Of a stretch of DNA of 64,000 nucleotides, positions 1-8,575 are shown in pieces. Position 1 is the first letter of the stretch, and every line of letters starts with the position of its first letter. The stretch lies in the NCBI GenBank assembly GCA_029266425.1, contig JAQSWY010000005.1, positions 124,001 through 188,000 of the forward strand, written 5' to 3'. Source of the stretch: Xanthobacteraceae bacterium (GTDB lineage: Bacteria > Pseudomonadota > Alphaproteobacteria > Rhizobiales > Xanthobacteraceae). The notes below the pieces were generated by a model. The model was not told where the DNA came from and did not search any database. It saw nothing but the letters and a program-made list of their open reading frames with translations. The translations under genes were made by a program, and so were the position numbers.

Positions 1-549
1 TTCCTGCTGGCGCTGATCGTGATGTACTTCGCCAATGTCTGGTTCGGCCTGTCGATCGGCGGGCTGATGGACCCGATGTATTTCGACCAGCCGATGAGTT
101 GGGACAAGGCGCAGTCGATCCTCGCCCATCTGTGGATCCCGGTGCTCATCATCGGCGCCGGCGGCACCGGCACCATGGTGCGGGCGATCCGGGCCAACCT
201 GCTCGACGAGCTGCGGAAGCAATATTACGTCACCGCAAAGGCCAAGGGCCTCTCGCAGCGCCGCGCGCTGGTGAAGTATCCGCTGCGGATGTCGCTAAAC
301 TTCTTCATCTCGGGCATAGGCGACGTGCTGCCGACCATCGTCTCCGGCTCCGAGCTGACCGCCGTAGTGCTGTCGCTGCAGACCACGGGACCCTTGCTGC
401 TGCGCGCGCTGCAGAGCCAGGACATGTATCTCGCGGGTTCGTTCCTGATGTTCCTGTCCTGCCTCACCGTGATCGGGGTGCTGATCTCGGATATCGCGCT
501 CGGCTTCCTCGATCCGCGCATTCGCTTCACCGGCGGGGCTTCCAAATGA
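1..549 (+). CDS. ABC transporter permease, DppB/OppB type (5' end outside window)
   Basis: The reading frame is open from base 1, so the N-terminus lies outside the window and 182 residues remain. This is the C-terminal half of a peptide/nickel-type inner-membrane permease. The EAA-like cytoplasmic loop (AKGLSQRRALVKYPLRMS, about visible residues 79-97) would contact the ATPase, and the last helix ends in the family-typical FLDPR. Its TGA overlaps the ATG of the next permease (ATGA), so the two are translationally coupled and probably form a heterodimeric channel for a solute delivered by a periplasmic binding protein. The substrate cannot be told from this fragment. No ATP-binding subunit follows, so it should lie upstream. 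Confidence 0.9.
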   Translation, partial: FLLALIVMYFANVWFGLSIGGLMDPMYFDQPMSWDKAQSILAHLWIPVLIIGAGGTGTMVRAIRANLLDELRKQYYVTAKAKGLSQRRALVKYPLRMSLNFFISGIGDVLPTIVSGSELTAVVLSLQTTGPLLLRALQSQDMYLAGSFLMFLSCLTVIGVLISDIALGFLDPRIRFTGGASK

Positions 550-1745
550 CCGCAGGTCCCATGCCACCCCCGCAGCCCGGCGTGCTGGCCGGCCCGGAGC
601 GGCTGCCGCACATCATCGCCGAGGGCCCGTTCGATCCCTACACCGCCGAGGTGCTGACCGACGCGCAGAAGCGGGTCTATCTCGCCTCGCAGCTCACCTT
701 GATGTGGTGGAAGTTCAAGCGGCACCGCCTCGCTCTGTTCTCCGGCATCTTCCTGATCGGGCTCTATTCCGCGATCCTGATCTGCGAGTTCCTGGCGCCG
801 TACGACTATCAGGCGCGGCACACCGACTTCATCCGCTCGCCGCCGCAAGCGATCCACCTGTTCCATGACGGCGCGTTTGTCGGCCCCTTCACCTACGGGC
901 TGAACTATCAGCTCGACATGCAGAACATGCGGCGCACCTATTCGGAGGACCGCACCCGGATCTATCCGGTGCGCTTCTTCTGCCAGGGCGACCCCTACAT
1001 GTTCTGGGGCATGATCCCCGGCAACCGGCATCTGATGTGCCCGGGGGAGGGCGGCACGCTGTTCCTGCTCGGCACCGACCGGCTCGGCCGCGACATGCTC
1101 TCGCGCATCATCTATGGCGCGCGGATCTCGCTCACCATCGGCCTCATCGGCGTCGCGGTGAGCTTCACCCTCGGCATCATCATCGGCGGGCTCGCCGGCT
1201 ATTATGGCGGCCTGTTCGACCTCGTCATGCAGCGGGTGATCGAGGTCATCCAGTCGCTGCCGCACATCCCGCTCTGGCTCGCTTTGTCGGCGATCATGCC
1301 GCCGACCTGGAGCCCGCTGCTGGTCTATTTCATGATCACCATGATCCTCGGCCTGATGGACTGGACCGGGCTCGCCCGCGCGGTGCGCTCCAAGCTCTTG
1401 TCGCTGCGCGAGGATGATTATGTCGTCGCCGCCCAGCTGATGGGCGCGCGGACCCCGCGCATCGTGTTCCGCCATCTGGTGCCGGGCTTCCTCAGCCATC
1501 TGATCGCCTCGGCGACCATCACCATCCCGACCATGATCCTCGGCGAGACCGCGCTGAGCTTCCTCGGCCTTGGCCTGCGGCCGCCCATCACCAGCTGGGG
1601 CGTGATGTTGAACGAGGCGCAGAACATCAATATCGTGGTGTTCTACCCATGGCTCATCCTGCCCGTGGTGCCGGTCATCGCCGTGATCCTCGCCTTCAAT
1701 TTCCTTGGCGACGGCCTGCGCGATGCTGCCGACCCCTATCATTGA
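546..1745 (+). CDS. ABC transporter permease, DppC/OppC type
   Basis: 399 residues, starting at the ATG that overlaps the stop of the preceding permease; a second ATG five codons on is an alternative. A cytoplasmic N-terminal segment precedes TM1 (residues ~60-80). A long extracytoplasmic stretch of about 100 residues follows, then the BPD_transp_1 core beginning near LGTDRLGRDMLSRIIYGAR, and the EAA-like loop in AAQLMGARTPRIVFRHLVPG. The long insert between TM1 and the core is larger than in classical OppC/DppC and recalls permeases of microcin C/YejE-like and sugar-peptide importers; that comparison is from memory. It pairs with the upstream DppB-type permease. No ATPase or binding protein follows. 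Confidence 0.93.
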   Translation: MTAGPMPPPQPGVLAGPERLPHIIAEGPFDPYTAEVLTDAQKRVYLASQLTLMWWKFKRHRLALFSGIFLIGLYSAILICEFLAPYDYQARHTDFIRSPPQAIHLFHDGAFVGPFTYGLNYQLDMQNMRRTYSEDRTRIYPVRFFCQGDPYMFWGMIPGNRHLMCPGEGGTLFLLGTDRLGRDMLSRIIYGARISLTIGLIGVAVSFTLGIIIGGLAGYYGGLFDLVMQRVIEVIQSLPHIPLWLALSAIMPPTWSPLLVYFMITMILGLMDWTGLARAVRSKLLSLREDDYVVAAQLMGARTPRIVFRHLVPGFLSHLIASATITIPTMILGETALSFLGLGLRPPITSWGVMLNEAQNINIVVFYPWLILPVVPVIAVILAFNFLGDGLRDAADPYH

Positions 1746-1790
1746 CGAGCATGTTCCGCAGAAGTTGCCGCCTTTTGCCAGCCCAAAGTG

Positions 1791-2306
1791 ATGCCCGCCT
1801 TCATGTCCGGCCTTTCCCGTCTCGAGAAGACGCTGTTCCGCCTCGAAGCCCAGCGCGCATGCCTTGCCTGGGCGTTCGAGGAGATCGCCGATCGCCCCGG
1901 ATTCGTGCTGGAACTCGGGCTCGGCCTCGGGCGCACCTATGACCATCTGCGCCGCCATCTGCCCGGTCGCGACATCCTGGTCTTCGACCGGGTGAACGTC
2001 GCCCATGCCGATTGCCAGCCGACTGCCGACCAGCTCGTGCTCGGTGAGATCGAGGAGACGTTGCCGGCGCTGCACGACCGGATCGCCGGCCGGGTGGTGC
2101 TGGCCAATTCCGATCTCGGCTCGTTCGACCGCGAGTCCAATCTCGCGGTGGCGGCGATGTCGGCGCGGCTGCTGCCGCCGGTGATGGCGCCGCGCGGCAT
2201 CATCATGTCCGACCTGCCGCTCGAACTCGACGACTTCGACGAGGTGCCGCTGCCGCCGGGCGCCCGCGAGGGCCGCTATTATCTCTATCGGCGGCGCGAG
2301 CCTTAA
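1791..2306 (+). CDS. class I SAM-dependent methyltransferase, small (Methyltransf_17-like)
   Basis: 171 residues from ATG 1791; GTG 1788 and ATG 1803 are alternatives. The Rossmann motif I is seen as VLELGLGLGRTYDHL near residues 40-54, followed by an acidic strand-2 end (VFDR). The rest is short, as in the small single-domain methyltransferases grouped as Methyltransf_17. Substrate unknown. It follows the ABC permeases after 45 bp on the same strand and may be cotranscribed. Its stop overlaps the stop of the convergent LysR gene by four bases, so no terminator fits between them. Confidence 0.7.
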   Translation: MPAFMSGLSRLEKTLFRLEAQRACLAWAFEEIADRPGFVLELGLGLGRTYDHLRRHLPGRDILVFDRVNVAHADCQPTADQLVLGEIEETLPALHDRIAGRVVLANSDLGSFDRESNLAVAAMSARLLPPVMAPRGIIMSDLPLELDDFDEVPLPPGAREGRYYLYRRREP

Positions 2307-3235
2307 CGCTCCGGCCGCGGCTTCTCGATCCCCGGGATGCCGCCGATCCGTTCGACGAGAAAGTCGACCAGCAGCCGGACCCGGGCGATGCCCGCGCGCT
2401 CCGGGACGATGAGCAGGCTCAGGGGGACGGAGGGCAGCGCGTAATCCGGTAGGATCACCTCCAGCCGGCCGGCCGCCAGCAGATCGTCGACCAGCCAGCG
2501 ATGGGCGGGCGCGATGCCGCGCCCGGCGATGAGCGCCTCGCGGGCGGCAAGCCCGTGGTCGACCCGCAAACGTCCGCCAATGGGCACGCTATGGCGCTCG
2601 CCGCCCGGTCCCTGCAGGATGAGCGTGTCGCTCCCCGCCACGTTCGACATCCGGATGCCGTCGTGGCGAGAGAGCTCCTGCGGGGCCGACGGCCTGCCGC
2701 GCCCCGCGAGATAGTCCGGCGCGGCCACCAGCAAACGCCGACTCTGGCCGAGCGCCCGCAGCTTCATCGAGCTGTCGGTGAGCGGGCCGAGGCGAAGCGC
2801 GATGTCGACGCCCTCCCGTACGAGGTCGATGCGCTCGTCGGTGAGGCTGAGATCGACACCGATGTCGGCATAGCGATCCTGGAAGGCGAAGATCAGCCGA
2901 CTCACATGCAGGATGCCGATCGCCGCGGTGCAGGAGATCCGGATCGTGCCGGCCGGCGCGCCGCGCGTGTCCCGCGCCTCATCGCCGGCCTGCTCGACGA
3001 GGCGCAGGATCTGGACGCTGTTGGCGTAATAGCGGGCGCCTTCGTCGGTCAGGGTGGTGCGCCGGGTGGTCCTGCTGAGCAGCGGCACACCGACGGCCTC
3101 CTCGAGTTCCCGCAAATGCCTCGTGACGCTCGATTGCCCGATGCCGAGCTCGCGCGCGACCGCCGATAGGCTGCCGCGCTCGGCGACCCGGACGAAGGTG
3201 CGCATGCGCTCGAGGGTGATGTCTGATTTATCCAT
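2303..3235 (-). CDS. LysR-family transcriptional regulator
   Basis: 310 residues, a standard LysR length. The N-terminal winged HTH (residues ~5-64) contains VARELGIGQSSVTRHLRELE, and the C-terminal periplasmic-binding-protein-like effector domain starts near residue 92 (GTIRISCTAAIG). It is transcribed away from the NAD(P)H oxidoreductase at 3331, with 95 bp between the starts. This is the classical arrangement for a LysR activator of its neighbour. The shared spacer has an inverted repeat (GCAT-N6-ATGC, a T-N11-A type site). The effector is unknown; a quinone or other electrophile is an inference from the target gene. Confidence 0.92.
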   Translation of the reverse strand: MDKSDITLERMRTFVRVAERGSLSAVARELGIGQSSVTRHLRELEEAVGVPLLSRTTRRTTLTDEGARYYANSVQILRLVEQAGDEARDTRGAPAGTIRISCTAAIGILHVSRLIFAFQDRYADIGVDLSLTDERIDLVREGVDIALRLGPLTDSSMKLRALGQSRRLLVAAPDYLAGRGRPSAPQELSRHDGIRMSNVAGSDTLILQGPGGERHSVPIGGRLRVDHGLAAREALIAGRGIAPAHRWLVDDLLAAGRLEVILPDYALPSVPLSLLIVPERAGIARVRLLVDFLVERIGGIPGIEKPRPER

Positions 3236-3241
3236 TATTCG

Positions 3242-3255
3242 GCATGATCTTATGC
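3242..3255. promoter_or_regulatory. candidate LysR-type operator (T-N11-A dyad)
   Basis: gcatgatcttatgc is a GCAT/ATGC dyad lying just upstream of the LysR start, in the spacer shared with the divergent oxidoreductase gene. LysR proteins typically bind such T-N11-A sites in divergent promoters. The dyad is short, so chance occurrence is possible. Confidence 0.35.
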
Positions 3256-3330
3256 ATTATCTACAGATGGCGGATCAAATCGGCAGTGTCTAGGTGACGG
3301 GTCAATGTCCCCGATCCGGAGCACTGACCC

Positions 3331-4170
3331 ATGAAAGTCCTTCTTGTCTTCGCCCATCCCGAACCGCGCTCGCTCAACGGCGCGCTCCGCGACGTTGCCA
3401 TCGAGGAACTCCGGGTCCAGGGCCACGAGGTGCGGGTGTCGGACCTCTATGCCGATGGCTGGAAATCCGAGATCGACCGTGCCGATTTCCCGTTCCTGAC
3501 GCCGGAGGCGCGGTTCAAGCCGGCGGCCGCCTCGGGAGAGGCGTTCGCCGCTGACGCGCTCACGCCGGATGTGAAGGCCGAGCACGAGAAGCTGCTGTGG
3601 GCCGACGCCCTGATCCTGCAATTCCCGCTCTGGTGGTTCGCCATGCCGGCGATCCTCAAGGGGTGGGTCGATCGGGTCTATTCCTATGGCTTCGCCTATG
3701 GCGTCGGCGAGCACAGCGACCGGCGATGGGGCGACCGCTACGGTGAGGGGACCCTGGCCGGCAAGCGCGCCATGCTGCTGGTGACCGCCGGCGGCTGGGA
3801 GGAGCACTATGCCGCGCGCGGGGTCAACGGATCGATCGACGACCTGCTGTTCCCGATCAATCACGGCATCCTGTATTATCCGGGCTACGACGTGCTGCCG
3901 CCCTTCGTGGCCTATCGGGTCGACCGGCTCGACGCGGCCGGCTTCGAGGCCGTGGCGGAGCGCCTGCGCGAGCGGATGCGGACGCTCGGCACCATCCCGT
4001 CCATACCCTATCGGCGACAGAATGGCGGCGACTATCTGATCCCTAGCATGCAGCTCCGCCCCGGCCTCGGCGATCCGCATGCGGCCGGCTTCGCGCTCCA
4101 CCTGAATGAGACGACGGCAGCCAAGGCGGATGGCGAGGACGAGATCGTCGCGGTGCCGGTCGAAGCCTAG
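3331..4170 (+). CDS. NAD(P)H-dependent oxidoreductase, flavodoxin-fold quinone reductase family
   Basis: 279 residues. The N-terminus MKVLLVFAHPEPRSLNGAL carries the FMN/FAD phosphate-binding loop of the NQO1/KefF/MdaB flavodoxin-like family. Further family hallmarks are LILQFPLWWFAMPAILKGWVD near residues 94-114 and LLVTAGG in the middle. Members reduce quinones, nitro- or azo-compounds by two electrons in the cytoplasm. The divergent LysR gene upstream suggests inducible expression. The last ~35 residues extend past the usual fold and are not recognised. The stop overlaps that of the convergent glycosyltransferase gene. Confidence 0.88.
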   Translation: MKVLLVFAHPEPRSLNGALRDVAIEELRVQGHEVRVSDLYADGWKSEIDRADFPFLTPEARFKPAAASGEAFAADALTPDVKAEHEKLLWADALILQFPLWWFAMPAILKGWVDRVYSYGFAYGVGEHSDRRWGDRYGEGTLAGKRAMLLVTAGGWEEHYAARGVNGSIDDLLFPINHGILYYPGYDVLPPFVAYRVDRLDAAGFEAVAERLRERMRTLGTIPSIPYRRQNGGDYLIPSMQLRPGLGDPHAAGFALHLNETTAAKADGEDEIVAVPVEA

Positions 4171-6119
4171 ATCGCTGCGGGGGCGGGCTCGCGAACCTCG
4201 CCGAACAGGTCATGCGCGGCGACGAACCGCGCGGTGCCCGAACCCGCCAGCCGCTCGAACACCTCGTCGAGGAAGCGGTCGATCCAACCATCATGGACCA
4301 GGTGATGGGTGAGGATGCCGATCGGCTCCAGCGTGCCCGCCGGGGCGGCGAGTTCCTCGTCGATCAGCCGCCTCAGAAGGTGCAGCAGCTTCGCCTCGTC
4401 CTTCAGGCCGCCGCCGGCCTTCCAGGCGATCGGATCCCAATGGCTGTTGATGGTGACGAGCCCGGCGGGGGCGCCCCCGGTACGGCGCTCGTGGGTCGAG
4501 ACGCCGCTATAGCCGAGCTGTGGCAATGCCGCAGCAAAGCCAGGATCGATGCGGTTCCAGGGCGGCACGAACACCGCCAAGGCGCGCGCGCCGAACACTT
4601 CGCGGATCCGAGCGAGGCCGCGCTCGGCGTCGCTGCGCTTGTCGGGCTCCGGTCGGTCGATCCCGAATTCGGAAGCCCGCGCACCCTCTGGCGCGTGGTT
4701 GCGGTGGCTCCAGCCATGCACCAGCACGTCCACGAGCGGCTGGTCGGCAAGATAGGCGGCGAGTTCGGGGGTCGCCCGCGCCGGGATCACGGCGAGCGCC
4801 GCCGGTATGTTCCAGCGACGCGCCCGGTCGAGATAGCCGTCGAGTGCCGGGGTCGGTGCGACGGCGTCGTCGTCGCGCAGCCAGAAGTCGAGGGTGCGCC
4901 CGGCGTTGCGGGCACGCTCCAGCGCGGCGTCGAGCGCGCGCCATGCCTCAGCTCGGGCGCCCGCGCGCTCGGTCACGCTCGCGACCGCGCCCACCGTGCG
5001 CTTCGTCCCGCCGGCGTGGATGGCGGACCAGTCCGGCCGCGGCTCCGCCAGCAGCCGCGCCGCCTCGCCCGCCAGCGTCGGGCCGTCGAGCCCGGCGGTC
5101 TCCAGGACGGAGGCGAGGCCGCGTCGCGCCAGCTCGCCGGCGCGGATGGTCTGCTCTTGCTCGTTGCCGAGGGCGAAGGGCACGAGGATGGCTCGGGCAT
5201 GAGCGGCGGCGAGGTCCAGCACGGTGTTGTAGCCCGCCTGGCTGATCGAGAGCGCCGAGCGCGCCAGCAGCGCCGGGAAATCCGGTCGTGCCAGCTCGAC
5301 CACCATGTGCGGCGGGGCAGCGGCGCCGAGCGCTGCGAAATCATCGGCCGCAACGCCATGTCCCACCAGCAGGCGCCAGCGGCGCTCCGGCAGCAGCCGG
5401 GCGGCCTCGATCGCAGCGCGGCAGAGCGGCAGGCTCGCCGCCGAGCCGCCGCCGGAGACCACGATCTCGTCGCGGCCATCCTCTCCGCCATTGCCGGTGC
5501 CGACATCGCCGTCATGGACATAGCCGGTCTCGATCAGCCGCCGCTCCAATGCGGGCGGGGTGGGCCAGGAGGCGCCGAGCGGCACCACGGCGGCGTCGCC
5601 ATGGAACAGCGCGCCGTCGAAGGAGCGGGCGAGCCGCGCTAGTGCCTCATCCGCCCGGTCCGGGCGCGAAGGCGGGTTCAGCACGTCGCGGATCGAGGAG
5701 AGGATTGCGGGGCGGGGATCGCTCGACCGCGCCCGCTCCAGTAAGGCTTCGAACTCCCCGGCCAGCGCACGCCGCCCGAACGGATAGAGCTCGATGATCA
5801 GCGCCTGCGGGCGCGTCGCCTGATAGGCCTCCAGCAAGGCCTCGCGCCGGCGCGCCAGATAGGTGGCGTCCGCTGCGGTGCCGTCGGCCGCGAGCAAGGT
5901 ACGGAAATCGGTGCCGACGCAATGCACCGGCGGCATCTGTACGAGCGTGCAGCCGCCAAGCCGCGCGGTGGGCACCGGCCGGCCGCCGGAGACGAGCGTG
6001 ACGTCCCAGCCCTCGGCGACCAAAGCGCGGCCGACCGCGGCCATGCGGGCGAGATGGCCGACGCCGAGCAGGTGGGTCACCACGATCATGGCGCGGCTGG
6101 AGGTCGGCAATGCGTTCAT
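4167..6119 (-). CDS. fusion protein: MurG-like glycosyltransferase + polysaccharide deacetylase-like domain
   Basis: 650 residues in two parts. Residues ~10-385 are a GT-B glycosyltransferase of GT28/MurG type: HLLGVGHLARM (16-26), the glycine loop VSGGGSAASL (221-230), and SQAGYNTVLDL followed by GNEQEQTIRAGEL (293-330), the nucleotide-sugar site. Residues ~400-640 resemble a NodB/CE4 deacetylase: the DD motif is LRDDD (414-418), the metal-binding motif is HGWSHRNH (468-475), then PPWNR (519-523) and a late THH (604-606). Asp and both His are kept, so hydrolysis is plausible. No signal peptide is visible, so both activities would be cytoplasmic unless exported otherwise. It is the last of four minus-strand genes, overlapping the preceding GT4 gene by four bases. 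The substrate is unknown; a lipid-linked or capsular glycan is an inference. Confidence 0.82.
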   Translation of the reverse strand: MNALPTSSRAMIVVTHLLGVGHLARMAAVGRALVAEGWDVTLVSGGRPVPTARLGGCTLVQMPPVHCVGTDFRTLLAADGTAADATYLARRREALLEAYQATRPQALIIELYPFGRRALAGEFEALLERARSSDPRPAILSSIRDVLNPPSRPDRADEALARLARSFDGALFHGDAAVVPLGASWPTPPALERRLIETGYVHDGDVGTGNGGEDGRDEIVVSGGGSAASLPLCRAAIEAARLLPERRWRLLVGHGVAADDFAALGAAAPPHMVVELARPDFPALLARSALSISQAGYNTVLDLAAAHARAILVPFALGNEQEQTIRAGELARRGLASVLETAGLDGPTLAGEAARLLAEPRPDWSAIHAGGTKRTVGAVASVTERAGARAEAWRALDAALERARNAGRTLDFWLRDDDAVAPTPALDGYLDRARRWNIPAALAVIPARATPELAAYLADQPLVDVLVHGWSHRNHAPEGARASEFGIDRPEPDKRSDAERGLARIREVFGARALAVFVPPWNRIDPGFAAALPQLGYSGVSTHERRTGGAPAGLVTINSHWDPIAWKAGGGLKDEAKLLHLLRRLIDEELAAPAGTLEPIGILTHHLVHDGWIDRFLDEVFERLAGSGTARFVAAHDLFGEVREPAPAAI

Positions 6120-7231
6120 ATGGCAGGCCTCGGAATGCCGGCGCCATCGAGCGCGGCCTGAAGGATGCGCTGCGCCACTTCGATGGTCCGCTCCTCGCTG
6201 GCGAAATGCCAGGCGGCCATTGCGCAGCTCGCGCGCAAGAACTCGTCATCCGCCAGCACGCGGATCGCGCCCGCATAGGCGTCGATGTCGCCAGGCGGGG
6301 TCAATAGGCCGGTCTCGTCATTGCGGATCACGTCGGGCACGCCACCATACGCGCCGGCCACGCAGGGCAAGCCGTGCGCCTGCGCTTCGATATAGACCGC
6401 GCCATAGGCTTCCCCGACCCCCGGCCAGACGAAGAGATCGGCCTCGCGATAGAGCCGGGCGAGCGCGGCACGGTCCTCGATCATGCCGTGGAACCTGACC
6501 CGGTCGCCGAACGGGGCGAAGGCTGCATGCACCTCGTCATGCGTCGGGCCGTCTCCGACCATGTCGAGCCGGAACGGCCGGCCGAGCCTGGCAAGGGCTT
6601 CCGCCAGCTGGTGATGGGACGCGAGCTTGTTGCCCGGGCGCATCATCGCCACGGTGAGCAGCCTGAGCTCGCCGGGCGCACGCGGCTGCGGCGGGCCGGC
6701 GAACGGCCAGTCGGCAAGATCGAAGAACGGCTTGAGGTCGGCGATGCGCTGACCGGGGGGCTTGTAGCGTTCCAGCATCTCGCGGTCGCGCGCCGTCAGA
6801 TTGAGCACGAGGTCGGCAGCGTCGATGGCGCGTTCCGCCAGCTCATGGCCCCTGGCGTACGGCCCCTCGGCACGGCGCGGGGCGCGGGTCGCCTCAGCGA
6901 CCACATAAGGCACGCCGAGCGCCCGGGCGAGGCGCGGGCCGATCAGGTCGGGCGCCTTGTAGTAGACATGGTAGGTAAAGACGCAGGCGACGGGTCCACC
7001 CTGCGCAAGCTCACCGCCGAGCAGGCGGGCGAGCTCGGCCTCCGCGCCCTCCTCCAGCGCCTGCCAGCGCTCGGGGGAGGGATCCCTGGTGCGGGTGGTG
7101 AAGGGCGAGACCAGTTCGACCTCGTAGCCGACGCGGCCGAGCAGCCGGGCGAACAGCCGCGCCATCGCCCGGTCGCCGGACGGCAAGGGGTGGTCGGGCA
7201 CCTTCATCGGCGCCAGGAACAGGCAGCGCAT
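6116..7231 (-). CDS. glycosyltransferase family 4
   Basis: 371 residues, a typical GT4 retaining glycosyltransferase of GT-B fold. The N-terminal domain starts MRCLFLAPMKVPDHPLPSGD with the glycine-poor acceptor loop. The donor-binding C-terminal domain has the EX7E motif (E274, E282 in VGEAYGAVYIEAQAHGLPCV) followed by GGVPDVIRNDETGLL. It sits between two other glycosyltransferase genes, 3 bp after the stop of one and overlapping the start of the next by four bases, so all are clearly one operon. Cytoplasmic and probably membrane-peripheral; donor sugar unknown. Confidence 0.9.
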   Translation of the reverse strand: MRCLFLAPMKVPDHPLPSGDRAMARLFARLLGRVGYEVELVSPFTTRTRDPSPERWQALEEGAEAELARLLGGELAQGGPVACVFTYHVYYKAPDLIGPRLARALGVPYVVAEATRAPRRAEGPYARGHELAERAIDAADLVLNLTARDREMLERYKPPGQRIADLKPFFDLADWPFAGPPQPRAPGELRLLTVAMMRPGNKLASHHQLAEALARLGRPFRLDMVGDGPTHDEVHAAFAPFGDRVRFHGMIEDRAALARLYREADLFVWPGVGEAYGAVYIEAQAHGLPCVAGAYGGVPDVIRNDETGLLTPPGDIDAYAGAIRVLADDEFLRASCAMAAWHFASEERTIEVAQRILQAALDGAGIPRPAI

Positions 7232-7234
7232 CGC

Positions 7235-8575
7235 TCAGGCCTCGCCGGCCTCGACCATTGCCGCGACCGGCCGCTCCTCGCGCACCGGAGTGCGACCTCG
7301 GACTTCCGCACCGACGCTAGAGGTCAGCAGCCCGGCAAGCCGGTCGATCCCGGCCTCGAAGGAGAAGCCGGATCGCAGCCGCTGGCAAGCTGCCGCTCCG
7401 AGCCTCGCGCGGCGTTCGGGCTCGGCGATCAGCGCGGCGATGGCGTCGGCCAGCGCGGCGACATCGCGCGGCGGCACCAGAAGGCCGGTGCTGCCGTCCT
7501 CGACGAATTCCGGCACGCCGGCAAAATTGGTGGATACCGTCGCCAGAGCCTGCGTCGCGGCTTCCATGATGACGTTCGGAAGGCCGTCGCGGTCGCCATC
7601 GGTGCCCGGCCGGCTCGGCAGCACGAACAGGTCGGCATCGCGCAGCGCCTCGATCACCTTGCCTTGCGGCAGGCTGCCACGCCATTCGATGCGTTCGGCG
7701 AGGCCGAGGCGCTCGGCCTGCGCCTTGAGCGCGGCGAGGCGCTCGCCGCCGCCGATGTGGGTGAAGCGCCAATTCAGATGCGCGGGCAAGCGGGCGAGGG
7801 CGTCGATGAGGTCGTCGAAGCCCTTCTTCTCCACCGCCCGGCCGATGGCGATGAGGCGGACCGGGCGCGTCTCGTCGCTGCCATCGCGCGCCTCGGACTC
7901 GGGTGGCGGCGGGAAGCGGGACAGATCGAGGCCGTGATAGATTAGCGCGATGCGGCCGCCGTCATCGGGCGCGGCGACGCGGCGGAGCTCCTTGAGCCCG
8001 TCCGCCGTGCAGGTCGCGCCCCAGTCGGCGTCCGCGATCTTCTCGCGCCGCTCCCAGTCCGGCGTGGTCCAGATGTCCTTGGCGTGGGCGGAAAACGAGA
8101 AGCTGCGTCCGGTCAGGAGCGCCGCGTAGCGGGTGACGGAACCCGGCGTGTGCAAGAAATGCACATGGATGTGCCGGATTGCCGGGTCGATCTCGCGCGC
8201 CAGCACGAAGGCCTGCCCGATCCGGCGCAGCCGGTTCGGCGTCGGATCGCGCACGAAGTCGCGCAGGAAGACGCGCAGCGTCGGGCGCCAGCGCAGCGTC
8301 CGCAGCGCATGCACCATGCCGCGCCACACCCGGCGCGGATCGTCGTGCAGATACTCCGGCAGATAGAACAGTCGGGCGGCGATCGCCTCGTGCATCGGGT
8401 GCACATGGCGGTCGGTCGGCCGGCGCAGCGACCAGATGTCGAATCGGAAGCCGCGGCGCTCCAGCTCCAGCATCTCCTGGGCGATGAAGGTTTCCGACAG
8501 GCGCGGATAGCCCTTCAGCACGATGGCGATGCGTGCCTCGGGCATGCCTGGTTGTTGCGTCGACACCTCAGCCAC
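7235..8575 (-). CDS. glycosyltransferase family 4, colanic-acid-type
   Basis: 446 residues from a GTG start that overlaps the preceding stop (GTGGCTGA) and has GGGGAG just upstream; an ATG ten codons on (MPEARIAIVLKGYPR) is an alternative. The opening ARIAIVLKGYPRLSETFIAQE is typical of WcaL/AmsK-like GT4 enzymes. HAKDIW and LIAIGRAVEKKGFDDLI mark the domain boundary, and RDGLPNVIMEA plus GVPEFVEDGSTGLLVPP the donor site. It belongs to the four-gene operon and probably extends the same glycan as its neighbours. Confidence 0.88.
   Translation of the reverse strand: MAEVSTQQPGMPEARIAIVLKGYPRLSETFIAQEMLELERRGFRFDIWSLRRPTDRHVHPMHEAIAARLFYLPEYLHDDPRRVWRGMVHALRTLRWRPTLRVFLRDFVRDPTPNRLRRIGQAFVLAREIDPAIRHIHVHFLHTPGSVTRYAALLTGRSFSFSAHAKDIWTTPDWERREKIADADWGATCTADGLKELRRVAAPDDGGRIALIYHGLDLSRFPPPPESEARDGSDETRPVRLIAIGRAVEKKGFDDLIDALARLPAHLNWRFTHIGGGERLAALKAQAERLGLAERIEWRGSLPQGKVIEALRDADLFVLPSRPGTDGDRDGLPNVIMEAATQALATVSTNFAGVPEFVEDGSTGLLVPPRDVAALADAIAALIAEPERRARLGAAACQRLRSGFSFEAGIDRLAGLLTSSVGAEVRGRTPVREERPVAAMVEAGEA

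Noticed and set aside
225..2075. 616-codon minus-strand frame over the ABC permeases
   Set aside because: Antisense shadow; it covers two real permease genes with intact motifs.
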